DNA of 64,000 nucleotides, taken from Cuscuta epithymum. Taxonomy: Eukaryota > Streptophyta > Magnoliopsida > Solanales > Convolvulaceae. A program made the translations under genes and the position numbers. Where the stretch lies: positions 2,800,501 to 2,864,500 of the forward strand of contig CAMAPF010000045.1 in the NCBI GenBank assembly GCA_945859915.1, in the 5' to 3' direction. Of this stretch, positions 34,978 to 48,400 are shown in pieces. The notes beneath the pieces are model-generated. The model saw only the letters and a list, made by a program, of their open reading frames with translations, was not told the DNA's origin and searched no databases. How positions within the stretch are numbered: position 1 is the stretch's first letter; each line of letters starts with the position of its first letter.

Positions 34978-37900
34978 TCATACCAGGGACTGTGGTGGTT
35001 GTGAACTGCAAGATCTAGTAATTCTTCTTGATGAAGTTTGTTGTGGTTGAGAACTAGAAGTATTTCTTCTTTTTCTTGAACTTGTTGCATTTGGAGTGGA
35101 AGCAATGGGGACTGATTCACTGGTGGTCTGCACAACCTGTATGTTGACATGAGAATCTGCATTTTCAGCTTCATGAGCATCAGGTTCTTGGCCTCCTCCT
35201 GTGGAAGACTTTTGTTTTCTTAGCCTCATTCTTCTCTGCCATGGGGTTTCTCCTGTAAGGGATGTCTTACATCCTCTTACATTATGGCCCACCTGCTTAC
35301 AATTACCACAAACAACCTGTTTCCCAGACCTAGAAACCTTATATGGATTCCTTGTTTCTTCAGGAGCTCTAATTCTCTTTTTCTTTGGTCTACCAGCTGG
35401 CTTTCTTGGAATGGGTGCCTTAGATGTCAGGGTAGTCAGTGGTTTCCCACTCTTCTTTACTAGGGACAGGGTGGATCATATGGTTATACACAGCCAGGTA
35501 GGTTTCTTTTGAGTAATAAGGACTGACATACTCCTCAGGTTTTTCTCTATTGGCATAAATAGCAGACACTCCATGTTTGCAGGGGATACCATTTAAATCC
35601 CACATTCTACATGTGCAACTTCTTTCATTCAAGTTGACCACATAGCTTCTATCAAAATATTCTACCTCATAAAGCTTGTCACCAGCTGGTGTGCAAAAAC
35701 AATTCCTACTCTCATACTTGTATTTTTCTAGAAGGTCCTGTTTGTTAGGACAGATTGCCCCCTTGTATTTCACCATCCTAGTGTACTTCACATGAAACCT
35801 TTTCATTAACCGTTTTCTAATCCATTCAAACATACTTAGGATAGGCAAATCTCTAGCTCTAAGAATGTAAGAGTTGAAAGACTCACATATGTTGTTTTGT
35901 AGAGCACCTGACTGGGTGTGTGGTGAGAAATGAGCCCTACTCCAAGTCCTAGGGTCATATTGCAGCAACCAAGTGTGGGCAGCCTCATCAAAACTCTTAA
36001 TGGCTTCCATATGTCTCTGCCAGGACCTTAAACATCCAGTGCTTGCTGCTAACCACAACTTTTTCTTGTACTCCCCACCCCTGAAAACCTTCTTATAGTT
36101 CTCATACATATGTTTTAAGCAATATTAATGCTCATTCAATAGATTGACAGCCTTAAAAGCCTCAAGTAACCCCTGAAATAAGTGTACATGTACAAAATAT
36201 ACATAATAAGCAATTATAAGTTACAGAAAAAAAAAACACAATTAAAAGAGCATGAGTGCAAACAGTCCTTACCTTCTGTTTGTCAGACATGAAAGTCCAC
36301 TTAGTCTCTTCTGATCTTCCAAAGTCTTCAAAGAGAACCTGTAGGAACCAAGTCCATGAAGCTTTGTCTTCGCTGTCAACATATGCAATAGCCAGGGGAA
36401 ACATATTCTCATTTCCATCCCTGGCAACTGCACATAGAAGTTGTCCTCCCATTGAAGTCTTCACATGGCACCCATCCAAGCAGATTAAGGGTCTTAAACC
36501 TGAAAAGTAGCCTTGTCTCTGAGCTGTGAACCTCATATACATGTATTGAAATATTGTGACCTCTTTGGGTATTGAAGGAACTGCCTCACTCACAGCTACT
36601 TGTTGGACCTCCTCAGAGAGTACCTCAGTTTTAATCTTGACAAGACTACCTGGATTATACTTAAGGACAGTAGCAACATAATCTCTTAATCTCCTGTACT
36701 GCTCTGTGATATCACCTGCAATCTTGGCCTTTGCTTTAACTCTCGCTCTATAACACATGGCAAGACTGACCTGCACCCTAAGTTGCCTTTGAATTGTCTT
36801 TTGCATTGCTAAAACATCCCAGTTTGGATTGTCTCTCAACTCATCAAGAAATTTCTCACTCAAATAGGTGCTTGTCACTAGACTATTTCGATTACTAAAG
36901 GAACACTCATGTTTGGGCCTGAAAGTCTTTATTTGGAAATACCCAGAATCACTCATTTTTGATGCATGAACCTGGAATGAACAAGTTTCCTTATTTTTGC
37001 AGACCACAGTGATGTTAGCTCTTCTATTGTTCACATACTTGAAATCAAATGCACTTTTAACAGCCCACTCCTTTAAAGCTTTTCTGAATTCCACATGTAT
37101 GTGAATCTCATACCTTTGCACAAATCACCATGTTTAGATCCATTTTCTGCATTAAAATCAGGAGTATTTCCCTCATCATCTGAAGATCCATTATAGCTGT
37201 GAAGGTCATCACTGTAGGCTGCCTCTTCATTGAACTCATCTAAGTCTTGGTCAACCACAGTGTCTTCATTAAAGTCAGGTGTATTCCCCTCATCATGAGC
37301 TTCATTAAACTCGGGTGCTTCATCTTCACTGATCAAATCCTGAAAAACTTCATCTTCACTGCCTTCTAGATCTTGATATAACCAGCTTGCTTCATCTTGA
37401 CTAACATGTGAAAGAGACCGCTTTTCAGAACTAGATTCACTCACACTACTTGACAGTTGGTAATCTTCATCTTCAGTATCACTGTGGTATTGTGCTTGTA
37501 GAAATGCAGGAAGACCCTGAGGTTCAGGCTGAGATTGTAATGGAGTGTGGGTTGACTCCACACGGATGAGTGGTCGTAAAAAAGGACTTGCATCACAGGT
37601 TATGGCTATATCAGTACATGGAGTTGAATCACAATTTGGGGTCGCATCTGCACTTTGGGAAGGGTTTGAGGGGCCTTCTGGTACTTTTGCTTTCCCTTTC
37701 CCTTTTGGACTCTTCTTTGAGACAAAAACAATTCAATGTATGGGTCCATTATGTTGGAAAGAAGCATGTCATGTACATCCTTATCACATTCAATTTCTTG
37801 TAAAGCAGCTGGGCCACATACATCTTTAATTGCAAACCTTCTGAACCATATTTGTACACCATCTTTATAGCCCAAGTCCTCTGCATACCCATCCAATTCG

Positions 37901-38028
37901 AACTTACTGAGGTAGTCAATGTCTACCTTTTCCTTTTTGGTCACCTCACCCCCCAAATATTCCCTTTTCTTTTTTGCACAGTCCCATTTACCACCATGGT
38001 GAATAACCAAGTTCACATACTCTGTCAT
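34978..38028 (-). pseudogene. MudrA-type MULE transposase, degenerate
   Basis: Leftward from 38028. First comes a PB1-like domain (VNLVIHHGGKW, YLSKFELDGYAEDLGYKD), then an acidic Ser/Glu-rich linker, then a MuDR DNA-binding domain (FRKALKEWAVKSAFDFKYV, C, CSFQVHA). The MULE core has ICLDGCHVK and SDKQK, and the third acidic residue in NNICESFN. A SWIM finger (CTCRMWDLNGIPCKH) and a CCHC knuckle (CGNCKQVGHNVRGC) follow. An intron removes 36272-36173 (donor at 36272, acceptor AG at 36174-36173). Lesions: frame changes near 37725, near 37090 and near 35440, and an in-frame TAA at 36127-36125 where the family has an Arg codon (EH-stop-YC). The DDE residues remain but no full enzyme can be made without correction or frameshifting. 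Confidence 0.85.
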
Positions 38029-38368
38029 TCCGACCTATACATACATTTATACATTTGAAATTAACCACAAATTATACATTGCAACCTATGAATTTAACAC
38101 ACAATCCACTCTAGAAACTTAAACATTCAGTACAAAAAGAAAAGCTCAAATGCTTTACTTACGTTTCACAGAAACACCAGCTGTTTACCGGTCGCCGTCT
38201 TCTTATGTCACTTCACCAGCAAAATCGACCCACGGTCACCGGCGCTGACATATACACTGAAGCTTTCGTCCTTATTAAACCTAAATTGTAAGAATAAAGC
38301 ATGGTGTTTAATTCTAAATTCAATTCCAAGTAAATCATGTGTTGGAGCGGACGTGGCCAAATAAATGA

Positions 38369-38517
38369 TGCCACGTCAGTTATTACTAACGTCGTAAGGT
38401 CGGTGCCCCGGGTGAGATAACAGAGTGGAATCACGCGTCCGTGGTTGTCAAGAAATGAATCTCATGCCTCGAATTGAAAACACCCCAAACCACAAGTACG
38501 TTTACTGTAGTTTTCCC
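38369..38517 (-). repeat. MULE right terminal inverted repeat
   Basis: 149 bp inverse partner of 33279-33436. It lies about 340 bp upstream of the transposase start codon and probably carries its promoter. Confidence 0.85.
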
Positions 38518-39058
<541 letters not shown>

Positions 39059-39066
39059 CTCTAATA

Positions 39067-39519
39067 TAGGCATTGACCCGGGCCCGGGCTTCGGGCTCTA
39101 GACATGTCAAAAGCGGGACAAAATTTCTGTGCCTAAGGCCCGGTACAGGCCCGGGATTCTACCGGGTCCGGTCGGGCCCGGGTTCGGGTCATTTAATTTT
39201 ATTTTATTTTGCTTTTTCAATTTATTCCTAGTTTCCTACCACCCACCCCCAAACCCCGCCAAAACACCCAGCCCAACCCACCTAGCAGAGGCCCAAACCC
39301 AAAAAATAAAAATAAAAAAATAAAGTTTGGCCCGGACCGGCCGGTCACTCAATTGCATGTCCCGTACTCCCGTAGCTTGCCCCCCCAAACCCTAATGCGG
39401 GCCTCAGTCCCGGTCCCGGTACCGCACTACCGCCGGACCGGGCCAGGCCGGGGCGGTACTGAACAATGGCGGTCCAGGCCGGGTACCGAGTCGATCAGAC
39501 CGGGCCCAGTCCATCCTTA
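39067..39519. mobile_element. Non-autonomous hAT element with 8 bp target duplication
   Basis: 453 bp, GC-rich (ggcccggg and ccggtcccgg runs), with ends TAGGCATTGACC and CCATCCTTA. It is flanked by a perfect 8 bp direct repeat CTCTAATA (39059-39066 and 39520-39527), the hAT signature. No transposase. Its ends match the remnants near 3951 and 10511. Confidence 0.8.
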
Positions 39520-39534
39520 CTCTAATATTATTCA

Positions 39535-40326
39535 AAAATGCTTTGTGTACATGACTTGTACACAAAGTGTACATGGTATAATAGCCCGCAAAACAGCTCC
39601 TCATTTTCCCCCCTCCCTTCTCTCTTCCCTTCTCTCTTCCCTTCTCTCTTTCCTCTTTACCCAATCCCTTCAAAATTCTCAAAAAAATATACTCCGTATG
39701 AGATAATAATCTTCTCTTCTTCATCTTTCTCTTCCCTTCTACTCTTCCTCTTTTTCTCTATCTTTCTATATCAATTTTTTTCCATTATTTGCACAAAATC
39801 AATTTATTCATCATATTTTATCTATTTTTATTATTTTTCATTTTTTTTTTCAAATTACATGTCAATTGATCACACATACAACTATACCACATCATTCATT
39901 TGGATGTATACAGACAATTAATTTTTTTGTTCACCCAGACGATTAAAATTGATCACACCGACAACTAAAGTTGATCACACAGACAATTATTGTCTGTGAG
40001 CGCAAGACTATTGTCTGTGTGGTAAATATTGTCTGTGCACACAGACAAATATTTGTCTGTGCAATCGAAAAATATTGTCTATGCACACATGCACTGCACA
40101 GATATAGATGGATTTGCAAGCTGGTGTCAGTGTCAGGTGGCTGTCGGTGTACTTTTTACGAGAAAGTTAATGTACGCGGTCAAATAAATGTTGTCTGTGT
40201 GCACAGACAACTCTTAGCTGTGCAGCTCTTAGCCGTACTTTTTTACAGCTGTTCTCACACGTAACTCCGTACCAATTGTCTGTGATAGACATTTTGTGTA
40301 CAACTTGTGTACTCCTAGCATTTCTG
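39535..40326. repeat. Foldback element rich in TTGTCTGTG repeats
   Basis: Outer ends 'aaaatgctttgtgtacatga' and the inverse of 'ttgtgtactcctagcattt' mirror each other. Between 39890 and 40290 the motif TTGTCTGTG or its inverse CACAGACAA occurs about ten times. 39600-39770 is a long pyrimidine (CTTCTCT) tract. No gene. Confidence 0.5.
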
Positions 40327-40604
40327 AATATTATTACCTCTCTCTCATTAATACTGGACATGAGGAGGAGATGCAGCTTTTAAAAAAAATAAGATTTATG
40401 TGGTTATATTGAATTGATAAAAAAGAATAATGAAAAAACACACAAACTTTACCAAATTTGGTATGAGATAATCTTAGCGGGACAGAGTGAAAAGAAAAGA
40501 TGAGACAATCTTAGTAGAACACATGAAAATATGAAATATTAAATATAATTAATAATACCATTGTGAGTCAAGGTCATATAATCTAATTGAGCTAGTAAGA
40601 AATA

Positions 40605-40868
40605 GCATTCCCACCGTCCCACTAACAATTTCCCAGTTTATATTCACTTGGTCAACCCAAATCACTCTTAATCTCTTATTTTATAAATCAAAATTTTATC
40701 AAATTTGATTATGATTTTTGTGACTTTGTCAAGTTTTTAATGCAGTTTTTGAATATGTATTTTTTTTTCTAAAAATAATTTGAATGCAGGCATGGATCTA
40801 TTTGCTTTATCGTCGGTCAAAAATCGTAAATCACAATGTCTCATTCTTAGTAGGATGGAGGGGAGTAG
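40605..40868. mobile_element. Stowaway-like MITE
   Basis: Left 'cattcccaccgtcccactaac' and right 'cattcttagtaggatggaggg' mirror each other. The interior has 'tttgaatatg..tttttt' as in the 9240 region. Confidence 0.55.
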
Positions 40869-41267
40869 TACGTAGTAGCTAGTGGTGTAGTACCCTAGTA
40901 CGTAGTATCACTATTGTGTTTAACATAATACTTTTTTTGGAATAAAGCGGCTTATATTGATAATAAAACATTCAGCAAGGGACAAAAAAGATAAAGGAAA
41001 CACTTCCAGCCACCGACCCTCGAATCAGCCTGAGAACCAATCACCCTAGACAGAGCAATATGATTCGCTGATCCTGTAATGGGTCTAAATGAGCCTAACG
41101 TGGCCAGAGCAAAACTCTCATCACCCCTACCTAATGTAATAGTCTGACAGAAATAAGTGTACGGGACATACAAAACAACATGACGTTCAAAGTAAAAACA
41201 CAAACAGACTAAAACAAAAAAAAGATAGCCTTCCAAACCCTAGTCGCACAATTCCTCCATGGCGGCG

Positions 41268-44200
41268 TGTGATACCTTGAAAATTTGAAATAAAAATAAA
41301 TAAATAAATCAGATAAGTTATATCTGATAAATCAAATGAAAGTAAGATCAAAATATTTTTTTATACTTGGTGTATAAAAATATACGCACACTACATGCAA
41401 TGAAAATTAAACACTTATGTGGCATCGGAAAAAAATAAAATAAAATAAATAAAAATAAAAATAAATCAGATAAAATATATCTGACAAGGTAAATAAAAAT
41501 AAATATCAAAGTATTATAAGTGACATTTTGTAACATGTAATAATATACATATACACATAAAATGTAACTTGTGGATAACAATCATACACATAGGTGTTCA
41601 CAATAATACAAATAGAGGTAATAATATATGCAATGAACTTGCGGACTAGACTTAGAATGAATTAGAACAACCAACATTTACACATGCATGTTCATAATAC
41701 TATGTATAATAATATTGAATAATAATGAAGAAATAATTCAAACCAATCACTCCATGTATGATTCAGCCTAGAATGATCGATCTACAGCTATAAATACAGC
41801 TTCCTTCCCATTCTAAATCACCACAAAGTGAAGAAAACGAGTAGAGAATATATATATATACTTACTCGCCGGAAAAATACACATATATAAATTTACGTAA
41901 GAAATTGCCTATAAACAAGAGAGGAGGGTCGTGAGAGGTCTAGGAATACTTCCCAATAAATTCCAGACCGATTCGTAGTCACCGGAGCATCCTAGAGGTC
42001 GCCGGAGTTGCAAGCCGTGGAAACGGGTCTTCAGAAAAGACACGATTTTGCCGTAGATAGGGGTGGCGGAGCTTCTCCTTGACGTGAGGATCATTTTGCA
42101 ACTGGAATCGTCGAAATCCGTTACCTGTAAGTAAAGTTATCGCTCGCCGGAGTTTTCGGGATTCCGGTCGCCGGAATCGCGACCTGGAGAAGAGCTGGGA
42201 AGGAGACAACCCAGTCTTCTTGGGCCGGGTCGCGAATTTGGGCCGGTTCGGCCCGTTTTCAATAAAAAATTAAAAATAAAATAGTAAATGAAATAAATAA
42301 AATCTGGAAAAATATAAATTAAATACCTGGTATAAAAATACATATTCGGACCAAGAATAATTGAAAAATAATATTTGTAGCTATTTTTAATTGATTTAAT
42401 TGTAATTGGGCCAAGTTGTACACATTTAGTAAATAATTAACTAAATGACGAAAATAATTATGAAATAAATATGGGAGCAAGCTAGATTAAATATATGACT
42501 AACTAGGACATTTGGGACCATTTATAATTAATAAAAATTATAATTAGCATATTTAATTGTAATTAAACCGGTTAATAGATATATGAAATTAAGTGAATAA
42601 ATAAAGGAAATAATTCTAAAATAAATATCTGGACAACCTAGGTCAAGTATAGACCCAAACTATAGTTATGGATGATTAGTAATTTATAAAAGTGATGATT
42701 AAGTTATTTAATTTAATTGAGCCATATAAACTAGTTAAGTAATTAAATAAGGAAATTTTGATATTAAATTAGCGTGATTAAATTAATAATTATTACCCTT
42801 GATTATTAGTGATTTGGACTCCATATAAATTATTAAACTATTTGAACTCATAAAAATTAGTTGATGAATATAAACAAATTAATTAAGTAATGTGTACTTA
42901 ATAAGTTAGTTAATTGACTTCATTGGACTAGTTTAACTAAATCAATTAGTTTAATGGATAAATTAGTTAATTTATAGACTTGATAACATTTCTGGAATTT
43001 ATATTAAAAATAGAAAATTAAAACGAGATTAGAATTTGGTTATTGGACTTAATTGAATTAGATTAACGTATTTAGCTATATTGATATAATTAAACTTATT
43101 TATTTGATTTAGTTAGTTCAATTAAATTAGTGAGTCAAATAAATAAAACTGGAGGATTGGATAAATTAATTTAATTGGGTTAGTTAGTATAAATAAACTA
43201 TTGAACTAATTAAAGTTGTTATTGAGATTAGATTATCATTAATGATTATTATTTCGAATTACTGCCTAAGTCAAGTTATTATTAAAAGGGTTATTAAATA
43301 AATTATATAAATTATGTAAACTGAATTTTGAACTGAAATTGATTATTTAAATTCGAAATAATGAAATTATTATGTAGTTAATATAATTGGACTAGTTAAC
43401 TATTTAACCAAACAAATTAAGAAAAACCGAGTTGGGTTATTATAATTAAAGAAAATAATAAGAATGAACTGGAAATAAACAGTTAGTAAGATTTATTAAT
43501 TTAATATTTATATTTAAAGAAGGAATTATGAAGTTAAAGTAATTAAAGGTTGGATATAAAAGAAATAACGAAATAATAGAATAGTTATTGATTTAGAATT
43601 TTGATCAATATTAGAAGGAGAATTCAAGTGAAGATCAAGCTAGAGATTTTATTAAGGAGATTATCACAATTTAAGGTAAGTTCTATGTCAACCAAAATGT
43701 TTTGCCTCGTACTTATATGTATGCAATATTTGCACTATGTGAATTATTTATGAATTGGAAATTATATGTTTGACATGGATCGAATATTTTGACTATATGA
43801 ATATTGGTGGATCATTACCTTTTATGGATGATTAAATGTATATTCTTTTTATTAAAGAATATTGGTGGATTTATATTTATTCCAAAGGATATTTTGAGAA
43901 AATGTGACAAGAATGATTTGGGGAAAACTTAAAGTTTTCATAATATATATTCTTACGTCTCGAGAGAAACACGAGGCGTGGGTGGTTAGGGCTACTACTA
44001 CTTTTGGTGAAATTTATTTGGGTCGGTAACCAGTCCGGCAATGACATACTCCGGTAGACATCCCGGGCTTTTATTTGAGGATCAAAGATCCTTTGGTGGT
44101 CGTAGTAGTAGTTACCTAATTTACCCTTGGACAATGTCCCTTGTGAGTAGGCGGTAGAAAACATCCTGCCTACTTGGGTTTCTTACTACTCGGAGGGCTT

Positions 44201-44875
44201 GGAATCCCTTTTAGAGGGTGTGCACACTTAAGGTAGAAATTCAGCTTCCAATTGGTGGTCAGTGGGAGCCGGAATTCCGGGATGAGTCGTAGATAACAAC
44301 GACTCATTGGGCTCGAGGAATCTTGAGTTTCGCCCACTCTTAAAAGAATCTAAAGTATTACTTTTGGAAGAATTGAAGGATGATCTTATCTATTGTGGAA
44401 ATTATTTTATGACATTAAACCATTTGAAAATATGAGAGACTACTTTTCAATATATATACATATACAAAAACCTATTTTCCAAATTATATTATTTTACGGG
44501 TTCGGGTGGAATCTTACTTAGCTCTAAAGCTAATTTTTGTCTCTTTTTCTCTTTTTCTCTTTGCTCTATTGTACAGATGATTATGATTATGAAGATTGAT
44601 GTACTTGCTGCCCGAGTGTTCCGCTAGTTGCACACGTTTGATTAATTGTTATTGTTTAAATTTGTAATCCATAAACTTGTTATAAGTTTTACCCGATGGC
44701 TACTTGAATTTATGGTGGATAGCCTGTGCACTCAATCATGTATAGGTTGAGTGTGGCGGTGACACACCTGTTTTTCCATTAAAGACTTCCGCTGTACTCT
44801 AAATATATTTTATAATAAAGATGTTTTCATTTCAAAATGTTATTTTATTTTGGTGGGAAAAATGGGGGTGTTACA
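41268..44875 (+). repeat. 5' LTR
   Basis: 3608 bp. Every short frame and landmark inside recurs in the 3' LTR at a constant offset of 9103 bp, so no indels separate the two. It contains a TATA box, a GC-richer structured block (about 43920-44350) and strong splice-like signals. This LTR is long for the family. Confidence 0.95.
41789..41796 (+). promoter_or_regulatory. LTR TATA box
   Basis: TATAAATA about 520 bp into the LTR, followed by a C/T-rich stretch suitable for transcription start near 41820. The same box lies at 50892-50899 in the 3' LTR. If used, the leader to gag is about 3.6 kb. Confidence 0.6.
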
Positions 44876-44878
44876 AGT

Positions 44879-44891
44879 TGGTATCAGGGCC
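44879..44891 (+). other. Primer binding site (initiator Met tRNA type)
   Basis: TGGTATCAGGGCC, three bases after the 5' LTR. It matches the plant initiator methionine tRNA 3' end complement (TGGTATCAGAGCC) except for one base. Confidence 0.8.
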
Positions 44892-45477
44892 TTAGGTTTT
44901 CCTAAAGGATTTGAACACGAGGTAATAGGTTGTATGGAGAAATTCTGTCACCAAGACGATAAGAGTCTAAGGCTGTTGGTTCTTAATTGAGCCTTTGCGC
45001 TCGTCCAACTACCTGGGAATTTCTCCTTGTGCTGAAACTTCGTTGTTCAAAATCATTGAAGGAAACCTTTGAAATTGTACCTTCAAAAGGGAGATTTTCA
45101 AATATTTTTAAGATTAGGAAAGATAATATAGCTAGGAAATGGCCTTTTAGGAACGTGGTGAGGACCTTGTGAGTATTTATTTTCCTTACATGTATCATGT
45201 ATGTGATAATTATGCTAATTGTGGGCCCATTTGAGAAATGGGAACCCCAAATGATAAAATGGGAATGCCTCATAAGGCAAAATTCCGAAGTGGCTAAGGT
45301 ATGTACAAACATTATGTGTGAAAGTGCTTTTATCTGAAGTATGAATCCTCTGTATGATTGTTATGTACACTTTTATATGATCATGTTGCATAGCCTATGG
45401 AATCCTTAGTTGAACTAGGATCCTTAGGAGTAAAATATAGAAATTCTTACAAGAATACTTTATGTCATTAAGATATC
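44892..45477 (+). other. Retrotransposon leader between PBS and gag
   Basis: Non-coding on the plus strand apart from a 61-codon frame at 44987-45172 with no family match. A region of self-complementarity near 45220-45290 could serve packaging or dimerisation. Confidence 0.4.
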
Positions 45478-48400
45478 ATGGCACCGAGAAGAGACCCCGA
45501 TAACACGCCCACCAATGCTGAGTTGGCACAAAGCGTTCAACAACTGGCACAATTTATGCACACATTGGGTGCTACTGTGCTCCAGAACAACCAAAACCAG
45601 AACAACGGGAATGATGCCGCAAAACGAGTGGCATCTCGCAACCCTCCAAGCTTTCATGGGCAAGAAGATCCTCGTATCCTCGAGAATTGGCTCCGACTCT
45701 TTGACAAACTCTTCGACGCGGTGAGCTGTCCGGAAGAGCAAAGGGTTGACATTGCTGTTTACTATTTACAGCAAGAGGCAGATAACTGGTGGGTCTCATC
45801 AGGCCCAACTTTACGTCAACAACCTGACTTCAATTGGGAAGCTTTCAAGATTGCCATGAGGAAACGTTTTTATCCTGCACACGTTCAGGCCACCATGCGT
45901 GATGAATTCATACATTTGAAACAGATGGGCATGAGTGTCCAAGAATATCACAATAAATTCGTGGACCTCGCGCCATTTGCGAAAACAATAGTGCCTGATG
46001 AAAGCACCAAAGTTGAGAAATTTATCTACGGATTAAACTATGATACGCAGAAAATCGTCGCTGTTTTGGGTTGCCAAACTCTGACTGATGCTTATGATAG
46101 AGCTGCAGTTCACTATCGAGTTCAGCAAATACAAAGAGAGAGGAACCAGAAGATGAAGAGGGACGAAGATGGAGGTCGAGGAGAAAAGAGGGTCAGAGTG
46201 CACCCACCTACACAGCAACAAGAAGGGAGGAGGAGGAGAGATGACCAAGGTGGAAGAAATTTCCACAGTCAAAACCAACAAAATGATCGAAGAGCTGCTC
46301 CCAGAGATAGGCACTTCTACTGCAAGAGGTGCGGGAGAGATCATCCCGGTGTTAACTGCGATGGAAGCCTGACAAAATGTTTCAATTGTGGGAAGCTAGG
46401 GCACCGAACCTTCGAGTGTCTCTCAAAGACCAATGGGGCACCAGTGAACCAGGTGCAATACCGTATTGGAGGAAGACCAGATATGAACCAAGCTGGGCCA
46501 AATGGAGGACAAAATAACAACAACAATGCCGCCGCCAACAACAACAACCGCAACCCTCGAGGAGGAGGGGAGAATAATCATGGCAATGGCAATGGCGGGA
46601 ACAATGGCAACGGCGGAAACAACGGCAACCGTCCGAACCAAGGGCGAATCATGGTGATGAATCAGGCCCAAGCCAATGCTAATGATGTGGTTTCAGGTAC
46701 ATTCCTTGTAAATTCTGAGCCTGCTTATGTTCTATTTGATTCTGGTGCTTCTCACAGTTTCATATCTTCTAGTTTCATTAAGAAATTGAAGATTGAACCA
46801 ACGGCTAGAATAGACTTGAATGTAAGAACCGCCTCAGATAAATTTGTAACTTGTGGAAATGTATACTCCAACATTCCCATACTCATATCTGAATCCAACC
46901 TACCTGGAGATTTAATCCAATTTGACTTAAAAGATATTGACATAGTACTGGGCATGGATTGGTTGGGGAAATACAAAGCCAGGATCCTCTGTGATGAACA
47001 GAAGGTGATCTTGAAGGGTCCAAATGGGAAGCGAATATCTTACAAAGCAATCACATCCAAGCCTAGTATGAGGCTGATGAGTATGCAACAATTAAGGCGA
47101 CATATCCGAAAGGGGTATGAAACATACCTGTGCTTTATGAAAGAGGTGAATACAGGGGAGCCAAACATTGACCAAATTGCTGTAGTCAATGAATTTCCGG
47201 ATGTATTTCCGGAAGAGATTCCAGGGATGCCACCCGAGAGAGAAGTTGAATTCTCAATTGAGTTGATGCCCGGAACCGCGCCAATTTCAAAAGCACCTTA
47301 CCGGATGGCACCGAAAGAAATGCAGGAGCTGAAGGAACAACTAGAGGAGTTGTTAGAGAAGGGGTACATAAGACCGAGTGTCTCACCTTGGGGCGCTCCG
47401 GTCTTATTTGTCAAAAAGAAAGATGGGAGTCTAAGGCTATGCATCGATTACCGAGAGTTGAATCAAGCAACTATCAAGAACAAGTATCCATTGCCCCGAA
47501 TTGACGACTTGTTTGATCAATTGAAGGGGGCTAGCACATTCTCTAAGATAGACTTGCGCTCTGGATATCATCAAGTGAGGATATCCGAAAAAGATGTACC
47601 AAAAACAGCATTCCGCACGAGGTATGGACACTACGAGTTCACTGTGATGCCGTTTGGTTTAACAAATGCACCGGCGGTATTCATGGACCTAATGAACCGT
47701 GTATTCCGACCTTATCTTGATACATTTGTGGTGGTATTCATCGATGATATTCTTGTGTATTCAAAAACTCCGGAGGATCACGAGAAACACTTGAGACTCA
47801 CGTTACAAACTTTGAGAGAGAACCAGTTGTATGCCAAACTCTCAAAGTGTGACTTCTGGCAGGATCGGGTAGCGTTCTTGGGTCACATCATCACCCAAGA
47901 AGGCGTATCCGTAGATCCATCGAAGATTGAAGCGGTGGTTGAATGGCGTGCACCTACCTCGGTCACAGAGGTAAGAAGTTTCTTGGGTCTAGCGGGATAC
48001 TATAGGAGATTTGTTAAAGATTTCTCCAAGATAGCAAGACCGCTAACCAATCTGACAAAGAAGACAACCAAGTTCCAATGGAATGAAGATTGTGAAGCAG
48101 CATTCCAAGAGTTGAAGAAAAGACTCACAACTGCACCGGTCTTGACACTACCGTCAGGGACGGAGGGATTTGATATTTATAGTGATGCATCCAAAAGGGG
48201 GTTGGGGTGTGTGCTAATGCAAAATAGGAAAGTGGTGGCTTATGCATCAAGACAACTAAAGGTGCATGAAGTCAATTATCCTACCCATGACCTGGAGTTA
48301 GCTGCAGTAGTGTTTGCTTTGAAAATCTGGAGACATTACCTATACGGAGCACATTGTAAGATATACACTGACCACAAAAGCTTGAAGTACATATTCACTC

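Larger units (their letters stand above)
33279..38517. mobile_element. Mutator-like element (MULE) with two convergent genes
   Basis: A 5239 bp element bounded by long terminal inverted repeats (33279-33436 and 38369-38517, outer ends GGGTAAACTACAGTAAACG and its inverse). The 9 bp on each side (caataataa, taataataa) agree at 8 of 9, as expected for a Mutator duplication in an AAT repeat. Inside are a rightward GRF-zinc-finger gene (33588-34025) and a leftward MudrA-type transposase (38028-34978). The two genes point toward each other from the two terminal repeats. Confidence 0.88.

Noticed and set aside
37073..37121. A 30 bp intron (GGTATGAG...TTCAG) to explain the MudrA frame change
   Set aside because: Too short for a plant intron. 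A one-base change explains the frames more simply.
41348..44164. Short minus-strand frames in the LTR, repeated at 50451-53267
   Set aside because: They are LTR sequence duplicated at the 9103 bp offset, with no protein-like content.
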